A stretch of DNA of 64,000 nucleotides from Streptomyces sp. ISL-100 (GCF_018614615.1 NZ_JAGGOK010000056.1:186001-250000); one strand, 5' to 3'; shown: positions 25,392-33,759, counted from the stretch's first letter. The notes: generated by a model from the letters alone, not told the origin. A program made the numbers and translations.

Positions 25392-25433
25392 ACGAGGGGC
25401 CCCCGGTACGAATTCCGCACCGGGGGCCCTCGT
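25392..25433. terminator. intrinsic terminator between rel and the DUF349 gene
   Basis: Left arm 25392-25407 and right arm 25419-25433 pair over 15 bp with one bulged G, with an 11-base loop. It lies between convergent genes and may serve both. Confidence 0.8.
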
Positions 25434-25519
25434 CTTGGGACATCAGCCATCAATTGAGCAACTCCCACGGCGAGCAACCACCTCCGCGAGAGCGGCGGCG
25501 GCTTAGCCGCAAAGGGGTG

Positions 25520-26749
25520 TCAGCCGCCGAACTCCTGCAGGCCCTTCAGCGCCTGGTCCAGCAGCGCCTGCCGGCCTTCCAGCTCGCGCGCGAGCTTGTC
25601 CGCCTTGGCGTTGTTGCCCGCCGCGCGTGCCGTGTCGATCTGCGAGCGCAGCTTGTCGACCGCGTCCTGGAGCTGGCCCGTCAGACCCGCGGCGCGGGCG
25701 CGCGCCTCAGGGTTCGTACGGCGCCACTCGTTCTCCTCGGTCTCCTGGAGCGCCTTCTCCACCGCGTGCATCCGGCCCTCGACCTTCGGGCGGGCGTCGC
25801 GCGGCACGTGGCCGATGGCCTCCCAGCGCTCGTTGAGGGAACGGAACGCGGCCCTGGCCGCCTTCAGGTCCTTCACCGGCACCAGCTTCTCGGCCTCGGC
25901 CGCGAGCTCCTCCTTGAGCTTGAGGTTCTCGGACTGCTCCGCGTCCCGCTCCGCGAAGACCGCGCTGCGCGCCGCGAAGAAGACGTCCTGGGCGCCCCGG
26001 AAGCGGTTCCACAGGTCTTCCTCGGCCTCGCGCTGGGCGCGGCCGGCGGCCTTCCACTCGGTCATCAGGTCGCGGTAGCGGGCAGCCGTCGCGGCCCAGT
26101 CGGTGGAGCCCGAAAGGCTCTCCGCCTCCGCGACCAGCTTCTCCTTTGCTTTGCGAGCCTCCTCTCGCTGAGCGTCCAGCGAGGCGAAGTGAGCCTTGCG
26201 CCGCTTGGAGAACGCCGAGCGGGCGTGCGAGAAGCGGTGCCACAGCTCGTCGTCGGACTTCCGGTCGAGCCGCGGCAGGCCCTTCCAGATGTCCACGAGC
26301 GCCCGCAGCCGCTCACCGGCCGACCGCCACTGCTCGCTCTGGGCGAGTTCCTCGGCCTCGACGACCAGCGCCTCCTTGGCGTGCTTCGCCTCGTCGGTCT
26401 GCTTCGCCTTCTCGGCCTTGCGCTCCTCGCGGCGCGCCTCGACGGTCGCGACCAGCGCGTCCAGCCGCTTGCTCAGCGCGTCGAGGTCACCGACAGCGTG
26501 GTGCTCGTCGACCTGCTGTCGCAGATGGCCGATCGCCACCTGGGCGTCCTTGGCCGACAGGTCGGTGGTCTTCACCCGCCGCTCGAGGAGGCCGATCTCG
26601 ACAACCAGGCCCTCGTACTTGCGCTCGAAGTAGGCCAGGGCCTCCTCGGGAGAGCCCGCCTGCCAGGATCCGACGACCTTCTCGCCATCGGCCGTACGCA
26701 CGTACACGGTGCCGGTCTCGTCGACACGGCCCCACGGGTCGCTGCTCAC
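25520..26749 (-). CDS. DUF349 repeat protein
   Basis: A 409-residue, almost wholly helical protein with repeated DUF349 units, each carrying a W-x-x-x-G/A-x-x-P/A-R or LW-RF pattern (for example LWHRFSHARSAF and LWNRFRGAQDVF). The ends are coiled coil. No catalytic motif or membrane segment is visible. The family is widespread in actinobacteria and its function is not known to me. GTG 26747-26749 is chosen because of the very strong GGAGGAGG just upstream; the in-frame extension beyond it is cysteine-rich shadow. It is probably read from the cyclophilin gene upstream or its own promoter; a 6-bp hairpin (26776-26792) lies in the 143-base gap between them. Confidence 0.85.
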   Translation of the reverse strand: MSSDPWGRVDETGTVYVRTADGEKVVGSWQAGSPEEALAYFERKYEGLVVEIGLLERRVKTTDLSAKDAQVAIGHLRQQVDEHHAVGDLDALSKRLDALVATVEARREERKAEKAKQTDEAKHAKEALVVEAEELAQSEQWRSAGERLRALVDIWKGLPRLDRKSDDELWHRFSHARSAFSKRRKAHFASLDAQREEARKAKEKLVAEAESLSGSTDWAATAARYRDLMTEWKAAGRAQREAEEDLWNRFRGAQDVFFAARSAVFAERDAEQSENLKLKEELAAEAEKLVPVKDLKAARAAFRSLNERWEAIGHVPRDARPKVEGRMHAVEKALQETEENEWRRTNPEARARAAGLTGQLQDAVDKLRSQIDTARAAGNNAKADKLARELEGRQALLDQALKGLQEFGG

Positions 26750-26892
26750 AGCGCCTCCTCCACATGACGCCTGCGAGGGGCTGTTCGCCCCTGGGCATCG
26801 TCCACAGTTTCTTTCGCGGGGCCACAGACGCCCTGCACACCGCCAACATAGGCGAACGGCAGGGCGGCTGTCCGCATCCCGCACTTCCGGAT

Positions 26893-27672
26893 TTACTTGG
26901 TGACGGTCGCCTTGTCGATGACGACGGTGGCATTCGGCGCCCCGTCGCCCCGACCGGTCGCCTCACCCGCATCAGCGATCTTCTTCAACACGTCCTGACC
27001 ACCCTTGATGGTTCCGAACGGTGTGTAGTTGGGCGGCAACTTGCTGTCCTGGTAGACGAGGAAGAACTGGCTGCCGCCGGTCCCCGGACCCGCGTTCGCC
27101 ATCGCGACCGTGCCCGCCGGGTAGACGCCGCCCTTGAGCTTCGGGTCCTTCAGGTTCTCGTCCGGCAGCTTGTAGCCGGGCGTACCCGAGCCCTGTGCGG
27201 TCGGGTCGCCGCACTGCAGGACGTAGATGCCGCTGGTCGTCAGCCGGTGGCACTTCGTGTGGTCGAAGTAGCCCTTGGAAGCGAGGAAGTTGAAGGAGTT
27301 CACCGTGCGCGGGGCCTTCGCCGCGTCCAGGCCGAGCGTGATGTCACCGCACGTCGTCTGCAGCTTCATCGTGTACGACGCGGACTTGTCGATGGAGAGC
27401 GCGGGCTCCTTCTTGTACGACAGCTTCTTGACCGATCCCGCGGCGGGCTTGGCACAGGGGTCGGTGGCAGCTTTGCTGTCTTTCTTGTCGTCCCCGCCGC
27501 TCAGCGCACCCGTCGCGTACGCCGTCGCTCCCGCCGCGAGCACCACGGCGAGCGTCGAGGCGATCACGGTGTTGCGGCGGCGCGCCTTGCGCCGGGCCTC
27601 GGCGCGGCGCTGCTGCTGGCGTTCGAACTTTTCCCGGGCGAGCTGCCGCCGCCGCTGATCGCTGCTGACCAC
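26893..27672 (-). CDS. membrane-anchored or secreted peptidyl-prolyl isomerase, cyclophilin type
   Basis: A 259-residue protein with an Arg/Lys/Gln-rich cytoplasmic N-terminus (1-34), one hydrophobic helix (35-56), a Gly/Asp/Lys-rich linker and an extracytoplasmic cyclophilin domain (about 95-255). Domain landmarks include the TTCGDITLGLD strand, FFLVY, and a GTIKGG turn. Some classic active-site residues of CypA look changed (YFDHTKCHRLTTSG where F-H-R is usual), but the Arg and most of the fold are recognisable. It starts at GTG with GAGGAG upstream. It is divergent from the MBL hydrolase gene across 161 bases. Probable role: proline isomerisation of exported proteins. Confidence 0.88.
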   Translation of the reverse strand: MVSSDQRRRQLAREKFERQQQRRAEARRKARRRNTVIASTLAVVLAAGATAYATGALSGGDDKKDSKAATDPCAKPAAGSVKKLSYKKEPALSIDKSASYTMKLQTTCGDITLGLDAAKAPRTVNSFNFLASKGYFDHTKCHRLTTSGIYVLQCGDPTAQGSGTPGYKLPDENLKDPKLKGGVYPAGTVAMANAGPGTGGSQFFLVYQDSKLPPNYTPFGTIKGGQDVLKKIADAGEATGRGDGAPNATVVIDKATVTK

Positions 27673-27833
27673 CGGTGTTCTCCTCGTACGTCTCGTCTGT
27701 CACTGCTGTCCGGCCGAGCCGAGCTTGCCCGTACCGTATATGGGTTCGCTGTGGGTTGAGCGGCGCCGGTAGGCTCTGACCTGTTGCGAATCAATCCAGC
27801 AACCTCCCGCCGGACGACATATTGAGGACGATC

Positions 27834-28523
27834 GTGCTTATTGCCGGGTTCCCCGCCGGGGCCTGGGGGACCAACTGTTACCTGGTCGCCCCCGCCGCAG
27901 GCGAGGAGTGCGTGATCATCGACCCGGGCCACCAGGCCACCGCGGGCGTCGAGGAAACGCTCGCGAAGCATCGCCTGAAGCCCGTCGCGGTCGTTCTCAC
28001 CCACGGCCACATCGACCACGTCGCCTCGGTCGTCCCGGTGTGCGGAGCGCACGACGTACCGGCGTGGATCCACCCCGCCGACCGGTACATGATGAGCGAC
28101 CCCGAGAAGGCGCTCGGCCGCTCGATCGGCATGCCGCTGATGGGCGAGCTGACCGTGGGCGAGCCGGACGACGTCAAGGAGCTGACCGATGGCGCGGAGC
28201 TGAAGCTGGCGGGTCTCGAATTCACCGTCTCGCACGCGCCCGGCCATACGAAGGGGTCGGTGACCTTCAGGATGCCCGAGCAGGCCGACATCCCGTCGGT
28301 CTTCTTCTCGGGCGACCTGCTGTTCGCCGGCTCCGTCGGACGCACCGACCTGCCCGGCGGCGACCACGCCGAGCTGCTCGAGTCGCTGGCCCGCGTGTGC
28401 CTGCCGCTCGACGACTCGACCGTGGTGCTGTCCGGCCACGGCTCCCAGACGACCATCGGCCGCGAGCGCGCCACCAACCCGTATCTGAACGGTCTGGCCG
28501 CTGCTCCCCGACGAGGAATGTGA
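27834..28523 (+). CDS. MBL-fold metallo-hydrolase (glyoxalase II-like)
   Basis: A 229-residue metallo-beta-lactamase-fold hydrolase. The metal motif THGHIDH (HxHxDH) is near residues 60-66, with later His and Asp ligands in HAPGHTKGS and FSGDLLFAGSVGRTD. This is the glyoxalase II/GloB-like subgroup, which usually cleaves thioesters or related esters; the substrate is unknown, and an alternative in mycothiol-using actinomycetes is a mycothiol thioester. GTG 27834 follows GAGGA by five bases; the TTG at 27822 is inside that Shine-Dalgarno. It precedes hisS by 13 bases, so the two are co-transcribed. Confidence 0.88.
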   Translation: MLIAGFPAGAWGTNCYLVAPAAGEECVIIDPGHQATAGVEETLAKHRLKPVAVVLTHGHIDHVASVVPVCGAHDVPAWIHPADRYMMSDPEKALGRSIGMPLMGELTVGEPDDVKELTDGAELKLAGLEFTVSHAPGHTKGSVTFRMPEQADIPSVFFSGDLLFAGSVGRTDLPGGDHAELLESLARVCLPLDDSTVVLSGHGSQTTIGRERATNPYLNGLAAAPRRGM

Positions 28524-28536
28524 CGAGACAAGTCCC

Positions 28537-29799
28537 ATGAGCACCTTCAAGGCCCCCAAGGGCACGTACGACCTGATCCCGCCGGACTCCGCGAAGTTCC
28601 TGGCGGTGCGCGAGGCCATCTCCGCGCCGCTGCGGAACTCCGGCTACGGCTACATCGAGACGCCGGGCTTCGAGGACGTCGCCCTCTTCTCGCGCGGTGT
28701 CGGTGAGTCCACCGACATCGTGTCCAAGGAGATGTACGCCTTCGAGACCAAGGGCGGCGACAAGCTCGCGCTGCGTCCCGAAGGCACCGCGTCCGTGCTG
28801 CGCGCGGCCCTCGAAGCCAACCTGCACAAGAGCGGCAACCTCCCGGTCAAGCTCTGGTACTCCGGCTCGTACTACCGCTACGAGCGCCCGCAGAAGGGCC
28901 GCTACCGCCACTTCTCGCAGGTCGGCGCCGAGGCGATCGGCGCGGAGGACCCGGCGCTGGACGCCGAGCTGATCATCCTGGCCGACCAGGCGTACCGCTC
29001 GCTGGGCCTCTCGCAGTTCCGCATCCTGCTGAACTCGCTGGGCGACAATGAGTGCCGGCCCGTCTACCGGGAGGCGCTCCAGGGCTTCCTGCGCGATCTC
29101 GAACTGGACGAGGACACCCGCCGTCGCATCGAGATCAACCCGCTGCGGGTGCTGGACGACAAGCGCGACGACGTACAGAAGCAGCTGGTCGGCGCGCCGA
29201 TGCTGCGCGACTACCTGTGCGACGCGTGCAAGGCGTACCACGAGCAGGTGCGCGAGCTGCTGAACGCGGCGGGCGTCGCCTATGAGGACGACGAGAAGCT
29301 GGTGCGCGGTCTCGACTACTACACCCGTACCACCTTCGAGTTCGTCCACGACGGGCTCGGCTCGCAGTCCGCGGTGGGTGGCGGCGGGCGCTACGACGGC
29401 TTGTCCGAGATGATCGGCGGCCCCGCGCTGCCGTCCGTCGGCTGGGCGCTCGGCGTGGACCGCACTGTCCTCGCCCTGGAGGCGGAGGGCGTCGAGCTCG
29501 ACCTGCCGGCCACGACCAGCGTGTACGCGGTGCCGCTGGGCGAGGAGGCGCGCCGCGTTCTGTTCGGTACGGTCACCGAGCTGCGCAGGGCTGGTGTCGC
29601 GGCGGACTTCGCTTACGGCGGCAAGGGCCTCAAGGGCGCGATGAAGAACGCCAATCGCTCGGGCGCGCGGTACACGATCGTCGCCGGCGAGCGGGATCTG
29701 GCGGACGGCCAGGTCCAGCTGAAGGACATGGAGACCGGCGAGCAGGTGCCGGTGGCCCTGGACGCGATCACCGCTGAAATCCAGCGCCGCCTGTCCTGA
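28537..29799 (+). CDS. hisS: histidine--tRNA ligase
   Basis: Class II synthetase of 420 residues charging tRNA-His. The N-terminus is APKGTYDLIP, motif 2 is SGSYYRYERPQKGRYRHFSQVGAE, the histidine-specific RGLDYYTRT motif is near 250, and motif 3 follows with GGGRYDGL. A C-terminal anticodon-binding domain completes it. The ATG has a short Shine-Dalgarno 8-12 bases upstream. A hairpin terminator lies 17 bases past the stop. Confidence 0.97.
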   Translation: MSTFKAPKGTYDLIPPDSAKFLAVREAISAPLRNSGYGYIETPGFEDVALFSRGVGESTDIVSKEMYAFETKGGDKLALRPEGTASVLRAALEANLHKSGNLPVKLWYSGSYYRYERPQKGRYRHFSQVGAEAIGAEDPALDAELIILADQAYRSLGLSQFRILLNSLGDNECRPVYREALQGFLRDLELDEDTRRRIEINPLRVLDDKRDDVQKQLVGAPMLRDYLCDACKAYHEQVRELLNAAGVAYEDDEKLVRGLDYYTRTTFEFVHDGLGSQSAVGGGGRYDGLSEMIGGPALPSVGWALGVDRTVLALEAEGVELDLPATTSVYAVPLGEEARRVLFGTVTELRRAGVAADFAYGGKGLKGAMKNANRSGARYTIVAGERDLADGQVQLKDMETGEQVPVALDAITAEIQRRLS

Positions 29800-29815
29800 G
29801 TACCGCACGGGACAC

Positions 29816-29847
29816 GGGCCCGGCCGTCCACCAGGGCGGCCGGGCCC
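29816..29847 (+). terminator. intrinsic terminator after hisS
   Basis: GGGCCCGGCCG (29816-29826) and CGGCCGGGCCC (29837-29847) pair perfectly over 11 bp around a 10-base loop. Confidence 0.8.
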
Positions 29848-30173
29848 TGCCGTTCGCCCGTACCGTCAGCTGAAGCGGTAGCAGAGCAGGGCAATACGTC
29901 TCCTGGGCGGTGGCGGGCACGGACAGGCGTGGGGGTCAACATGGTGCGCGCGGATTCGTCCTGCCGGGCCATGCCGGTTCCGGACAGACCCGTACGGTCC
30001 TCCTGCGCCAAGCCGGCCCCCAGGATCGTTACTTCCCGCCGGTCACAGCCCTGCCGGAGCCAAACCGGCGGGACGTATGTGCGTACGTCCTTATGTTTAT
30101 CGAACGGTGGCCACGAGCGGCGGTGCGGCAGAATGACTCTGTCCGGCAGCCCACTCAGCGACGGAACGGCGAT
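29848..30173. other. gene-free region upstream of the VKOR gene
   Basis: About 326 bases with no convincing gene after the hisS terminator. A short frame on the plus strand (29929-30177) has no Shine-Dalgarno or recognisable protein pattern and is not called. The region holds a 20-base interrupted palindrome at 30071-30090 followed by TATGTT at 30092-30097, a likely operator and promoter for the next gene. Otherwise nothing specific is visible. Confidence 0.5.
30071..30090. promoter_or_regulatory. inverted repeat, candidate operator upstream of the VKOR gene
   Basis: GGACGTA (30071-30077), TGTGCG, TACGTCC (30084-30090): two perfect 7-base arms. It directly precedes a possible -10 (TATGTT), so a bound repressor would cover the -35 region. 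The cognate protein is unknown. Confidence 0.45.
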
Positions 30174-30809
30174 ATGACGACTGCATCGGTAGACGACCGC
30201 ACCTCCAACGGTGCGCAGGAAGGCCCGACGGGCACGACCGGCAGCGGCCGCCCCTTCGCCCTGCTGCTGGTGATCACGGGTCTGGCCGGGCTGCTGGCCT
30301 CCTGGGTCATCACGATCGACAAGATCAAGCTCCTCGAGGACCCGAACTTCACTCCGGGCTGCAGCCTCAACCCTGTTGTCGCGTGCGGCAACATCATGAA
30401 GAGCGAGCAGGCCGAGGCCTTCGGATTCCCCAATCCGATGCTCGGCCTCGTCACTTACTCGATGGTCGTCGCCATCGGCGTGGGTCTGCTGGCCGGGGCG
30501 CGCTACCGCCGCTGGTTCTGGCTCGGGCTGAACGCGGGAACCCTCTTCGGCGTCGGCTTCTGCACCTGGCTCCAGTACCAGTCGCTGTACAACATCAACT
30601 CGCTGTGCCTGTGGTGCGCTCTGGCCTGGGTCGCCACCATCGTGATGTTCTGCTACGTCACCACGCACAACATCAAGCACCGGATCCTCCCGGCCCCCCG
30701 CGGCCTGCGCAGCGCCCTGATGGAGTTCCACTGGGTGCCGCCGGTCATGTGGATCGGGATCATCGGCATGCTGATCCTGACCCGCTGGTGGGACTTCTGG
30801 ACCAGCTGA
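30174..30809 (+). CDS. vitamin K epoxide reductase (VKOR) family membrane protein
   Basis: A 211-residue integral membrane protein with four to five helices (about 28-48, 90-108, 115-135, 147-165, 188-204). The redox centre CLWC is at 145-148, and the loop cysteines C63 and C71 would pass electrons to a partner. In actinobacteria VKOR replaces DsbB: it oxidises a DsbA-like protein to form disulfides in exported proteins, passing electrons to menaquinone. No thioredoxin-like partner is adjacent or fused here. ATG 30174 is preferred: it starts a plausible polar N-terminus and follows GGAACGGCG. It is 50 bases before rarA, which has its own promoter. Confidence 0.93.
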   Translation: MTTASVDDRTSNGAQEGPTGTTGSGRPFALLLVITGLAGLLASWVITIDKIKLLEDPNFTPGCSLNPVVACGNIMKSEQAEAFGFPNPMLGLVTYSMVVAIGVGLLAGARYRRWFWLGLNAGTLFGVGFCTWLQYQSLYNINSLCLWCALAWVATIVMFCYVTTHNIKHRILPAPRGLRSALMEFHWVPPVMWIGIIGMLILTRWWDFWTS

Positions 30810-30830
30810 GCCGCCTTCGCTCTCGCGGCG

Positions 30831-30853
30831 TTGTCAGTGGGCTGACATAGGCT
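30831..30853 (+). promoter_or_regulatory. RecA-NDp / PafBC-type DNA-damage promoter of rarA
   Basis: TTGTCAGTG (30831-30839), 8 bases, TAGGCT (30848-30853): an exact match to TTGTCRGTG-N8-TAnnnT. The -10 ends six bases before the rarA GTG (30860) and there is no Shine-Dalgarno, so rarA should be leaderless from this promoter. Match is direct; PafBC control is inferred. Confidence 0.78.
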
Positions 30854-30859
30854 TCATGC

Positions 30860-32230
30860 GTGGAGCCAGACCTGTTCACCGCAGCCGCGGAAGACCGCCA
30901 GCTCAAGGATCCGTCCAGCAGCCCTTTGGCCGTACGGATGCGTCCGCGCATCCTCGACGAGGTCGTCGGCCAGCAGCATCTGCTGAAGCCGGGAGCCCCG
31001 CTGCGCAGGCTGGTGGAGGAGGGCGGCGGCGGTCCCGCCGGGCCATCCTCAGTGATCCTCTGGGGGCCGCCCGGCATCGGAAAGACGACTCTGGCGTACG
31101 TCGTCAGCCTGGCCACCCAGAAGCGCTTCGTGGAACTCTCCGCGATCACCGCCGGAGTGAAGGAAGTCCGGGCCGTCATCGACGGCGCCCGCCGCGCCTC
31201 CGGGGGCTACGGCAAGGAGACCGTCCTCTTCCTCGACGAGATCCACCGCTTCAGCAAGGCCCAGCAGGACTCGCTGCTCCCCGCCGTCGAGAACCGCTGG
31301 GTCACGCTCATCGCGGCGACCACCGAGAACCCGTACTTCTCGATCATCTCGCCCCTCCTCTCCCGCTCCCTCCTGCTCACGCTGGAATCGCTGACCGACG
31401 ACGATCTGCGCGCCCTGGTGCACCGCGCCCTCACCGAGGAGCGCGGTCTCGGCGGCGCGGTCACGCTCTGCGGTGATGCCGAGGCTCATCTGCTGCGCAT
31501 CGCGGGCGGCGACGCCCGGCGCGCGCTCACCGCGCTCGAAGCGGCGGCGGGCGCCGCCATCTCCAAGGGCGAGAAGGAAATCACGCTCGAAACGGTCGAG
31601 GAGGCGGTCGACCGCGCTGCGGTGAAGTACGACCGTGACGGCGACCAGCACTACGACGTGGCGAGCGCCCTCATCAAGTCCATCCGCGGCTCCGACGTCG
31701 ATGCGGCGCTGCACTATCTGGCCCGCATGATCGAGGCGGGGGAGGACCCCCGGTTCATCGCCCGGCGCCTGATGATCTCGGCGAGCGAGGACATCGGCCT
31801 CGCCGATCCGACCGCGCTGCCGACGGCCGTCGCCGCTGCCCAGGCCGTCGCCATGATCGGCTTCCCGGAGGCCGCCCTCACCCTCAGCCACGCGACGATC
31901 GCGCTGGCGCTCGCGCCGAAGTCCAACGCCGCGACGAACGCGATCTTCGCCGCCCAGGCCGACGTACGGAAGGGAATGGCCGGCCCGGTCCCCGCGCACC
32001 TGCGCGACGGGCACTACAAGGGCGCGGCCAAGCTCGGCCACGCGCAGGGCTATGTGTATCCGCACGACGTGCCCGGCGCGATCGCCGCCCAGCAGTACGC
32101 CCCGGACGCCGTGCAGGGCCGCCATTACTACGAACCCACGCGCTACGGAGCGGAAGCGCGTTACGCCGACGTCGTCGAGAAGGTGCGCGGCCGGCTGCGC
32201 GGCGACGGTCAGTCCGAAACGCGCCCTTGA
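30860..32230 (+). CDS. rarA: replication-associated recombination protein A (RarA/MgsA, AAA+ ATPase)
   Basis: A clamp-loader-like AAA+ ATPase of 456 residues acting at stalled replication forks and single-strand gaps, related to eukaryotic WRNIP1. Walker A is GPPGIGKTT (69-77), Walker B is LFLDEIHRF, and the MgsA_C domain occupies the last ~170 residues (motif YDRDGDQHYD onward). GTG 30860 begins MEPDLF. Its upstream region carries an exact damage-type promoter with the -10 six bases from the GTG. The next gene is convergent, 12 bases away. Confidence 0.95.
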   Translation: MEPDLFTAAAEDRQLKDPSSSPLAVRMRPRILDEVVGQQHLLKPGAPLRRLVEEGGGGPAGPSSVILWGPPGIGKTTLAYVVSLATQKRFVELSAITAGVKEVRAVIDGARRASGGYGKETVLFLDEIHRFSKAQQDSLLPAVENRWVTLIAATTENPYFSIISPLLSRSLLLTLESLTDDDLRALVHRALTEERGLGGAVTLCGDAEAHLLRIAGGDARRALTALEAAAGAAISKGEKEITLETVEEAVDRAAVKYDRDGDQHYDVASALIKSIRGSDVDAALHYLARMIEAGEDPRFIARRLMISASEDIGLADPTALPTAVAAAQAVAMIGFPEAALTLSHATIALALAPKSNAATNAIFAAQADVRKGMAGPVPAHLRDGHYKGAAKLGHAQGYVYPHDVPGAIAAQQYAPDAVQGRHYYEPTRYGAEARYADVVEKVRGRLRGDGQSETRP

Positions 32231-32242
32231 CGCCCGGCCGCT

Positions 32243-33061
32243 TCACTGCGAAGCGGCCGCCTCGAAAAGCTGGTGCATGGCGCGGCGCAGTCCGATGATG
32301 TCGCGCACCGGTTCGCGGAAGTCGAACCGCGCGTCGAAGACCCGTCCGCCGGCGCCGCCGCTGAAGCGCACCCGCAGCCCGAACCGGTCCACCGCCAGCG
32401 GCACCGCGCTCGTCCCGGCGGCCCGGTCGCCCACCAGACCGCACAGCTGCCGCACCTGGTCGCTGTGCGCCGCGTGCAGATGCTGGAGCAGTTCGGCCTC
32501 GTGCTCGACGAGCGGATCGGCGGCAGCCGCCACGAACCCCTCCGGGTCGACCATCCCCGTCCCCCACAGGTCGTCCACGCGGGCCTCGCCGACCTCCAGC
32601 CGCAGCAGCATGCGCCCCGGCTCCGCCACTCCGCGTACGCAGGTGAGCCAGCCGGAGACCCAGGCGCGGCCCCGGATACGGTTGGGGACCGAGACCGGTG
32701 CGACATCGGTGATCTCCAGCACCACGCGCAGCTCGTCGTCCTGTGCGTGCGTGGCGGCCCGTACGGCCGGTGAATCCGCGGGGTAGACCAGCAGCACTTC
32801 ACCGTCGGGCCCTACGCTCCGCTCCTCGGGCACCAGCTGGTCAGGACGGGCCACGACAGGGCCCGGGAGAAGCAGTACCGCGGACGAGGTACTCTGTACG
32901 AGAGTTCGTGTGCGCTCGGCTGCTGACGGCATCCGCGCGATTTCAAGTCCGCTGGGACGCGGCTGACCACGATCTGATCGGACCTCCGTCGCGTCGACAC
33001 TCTGATTGTCGGCCTTCTTTGTGTTGTCCGTGACGTGACTGGTGTTCCCCGGGCGAGACAT
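32243..33061 (-). CDS. DUF2470 domain protein, iron-box controlled
   Basis: A 272-residue soluble protein. A variable polar N-terminus (1-60) precedes a split-barrel-like region, and the C-terminal ~80 residues resemble DUF2470 (LQHLHAAHSDQVRQLC). DUF2470 occurs at the end of HugZ-type haem-utilisation proteins. The start ATG (33059-33061) follows AAGGAG (33065-33070). A near-perfect DmdR/IdeR iron box lies 15-33 bases before the start, so the gene should be repressed when iron is plentiful. The sequence context supports a role in iron or haem use, but the substrate is unknown. It is divergent from rpsD. Confidence 0.8.
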   Translation of the reverse strand: MSRPGNTSHVTDNTKKADNQSVDATEVRSDRGQPRPSGLEIARMPSAAERTRTLVQSTSSAVLLLPGPVVARPDQLVPEERSVGPDGEVLLVYPADSPAVRAATHAQDDELRVVLEITDVAPVSVPNRIRGRAWVSGWLTCVRGVAEPGRMLLRLEVGEARVDDLWGTGMVDPEGFVAAAADPLVEHEAELLQHLHAAHSDQVRQLCGLVGDRAAGTSAVPLAVDRFGLRVRFSGGAGGRVFDARFDFREPVRDIIGLRRAMHQLFEAAASQ

Positions 33062-33075
33062 GCGATCTCCTTGAG

Positions 33076-33094
33076 TAAGGTGAGCCTAACCTAA
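33076..33094 (-). promoter_or_regulatory. DmdR/IdeR-type iron box
   Basis: On the minus strand the 19 bases read TTAGGTTAGGCTCACCTTA. The streptomycete iron box as I recall it is TTAGGTTAGGCTCACCTAA, so 18 of 19 positions agree. It overlaps the expected core promoter of the DUF2470 gene and lies 24 bases before rpsD on the other strand. Confidence 0.82.
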
Positions 33095-33117
33095 CCTACA
33101 ACGGAGGTCTGGAGAAC

Positions 33118-33732
33118 GTGCCTAACCAGTCGCGTCCCAAGGTCAAGAAGTCCCGTGCGCTCGGCATTGCGCTGACGCCGAAGGCTGTCAAGTACTTCGA
33201 GGCCCGCCCCTACCCGCCGGGCGAGCACGGCCGTGGACGCAAGCAGAACTCGGACTACAAGGTCCGTCTGCTCGAGAAGCAGCGTCTGCGCGCCCAGTAC
33301 GACATCAGCGAGAAGCAGATGGCCCGCGCCTACGACCGCGCCAAGAAGGCCGAAGGCAAGACCGGCGAGGCCCTGGTCATCGAGCTCGAGCGCCGCCTCG
33401 ACGCCCTCATTCTTCGTTCGGGCATCGCCCGCACGATCTACCAGGCCCGTCAGATGGTCGTTCACGGCCACATCGAGGTCAACGGTGGCAAGGTCGACAA
33501 GCCGTCGTTCCGTGTCCGTCCCGACGACGTCGTGATGGTCCGCGAGCGCAGCCGCGAGAAGCACCCCTTCCAGGTTGCTCGCGAGGGTGGCTACGACACC
33601 GACGGTGAGACGCCGCGCTACCTCCAGGTGAACCTGAAGGCCCTGGCCTTCCGCCTGGACCGCGACCCGAACCGCAAGGAAATCCCGGTCATCTGCGACG
33701 AGCAGCTCGTCGTCGAGTACTACGCCCGCTGA
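33118..33732 (+). CDS. rpsD: 30S ribosomal protein S4
   Basis: Primary 16S rRNA-binding protein of the small subunit body, 204 residues. It contains the S4 RNA-binding domain (RLDALILRSGIARTIYQARQMVVHGHIEVNG) and the usual N-terminal basic region. The four zinc-binding cysteines of the C+ type S4 are absent, so this is the zinc-independent (C-) form. GTG start with GGAG five to eight bases upstream. Transcript leader must be short if the promoter lies between it and the iron-box gene. A small CCGCTG/CAGCGG hairpin (33726-33740) overlaps the stop and could weakly terminate. Confidence 0.97.
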   Translation: MPNQSRPKVKKSRALGIALTPKAVKYFEARPYPPGEHGRGRKQNSDYKVRLLEKQRLRAQYDISEKQMARAYDRAKKAEGKTGEALVIELERRLDALILRSGIARTIYQARQMVVHGHIEVNGGKVDKPSFRVRPDDVVMVRERSREKHPFQVAREGGYDTDGETPRYLQVNLKALAFRLDRDPNRKEIPVICDEQLVVEYYAR

Positions 33733-33759
33733 TCCAGCGGCTGTAGTCGGGCAATTGCC

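Noticed and set aside
29929..30177. Possible small gene of 82 codons before the VKOR gene
   Set aside because: No Shine-Dalgarno, overlaps the candidate operator and promoter, and has no recognisable features.
33726..33740. Terminator at the rpsD end
   Set aside because: Six-pair hairpin overlapping the stop codon and without a following T-tract; too weak to call.
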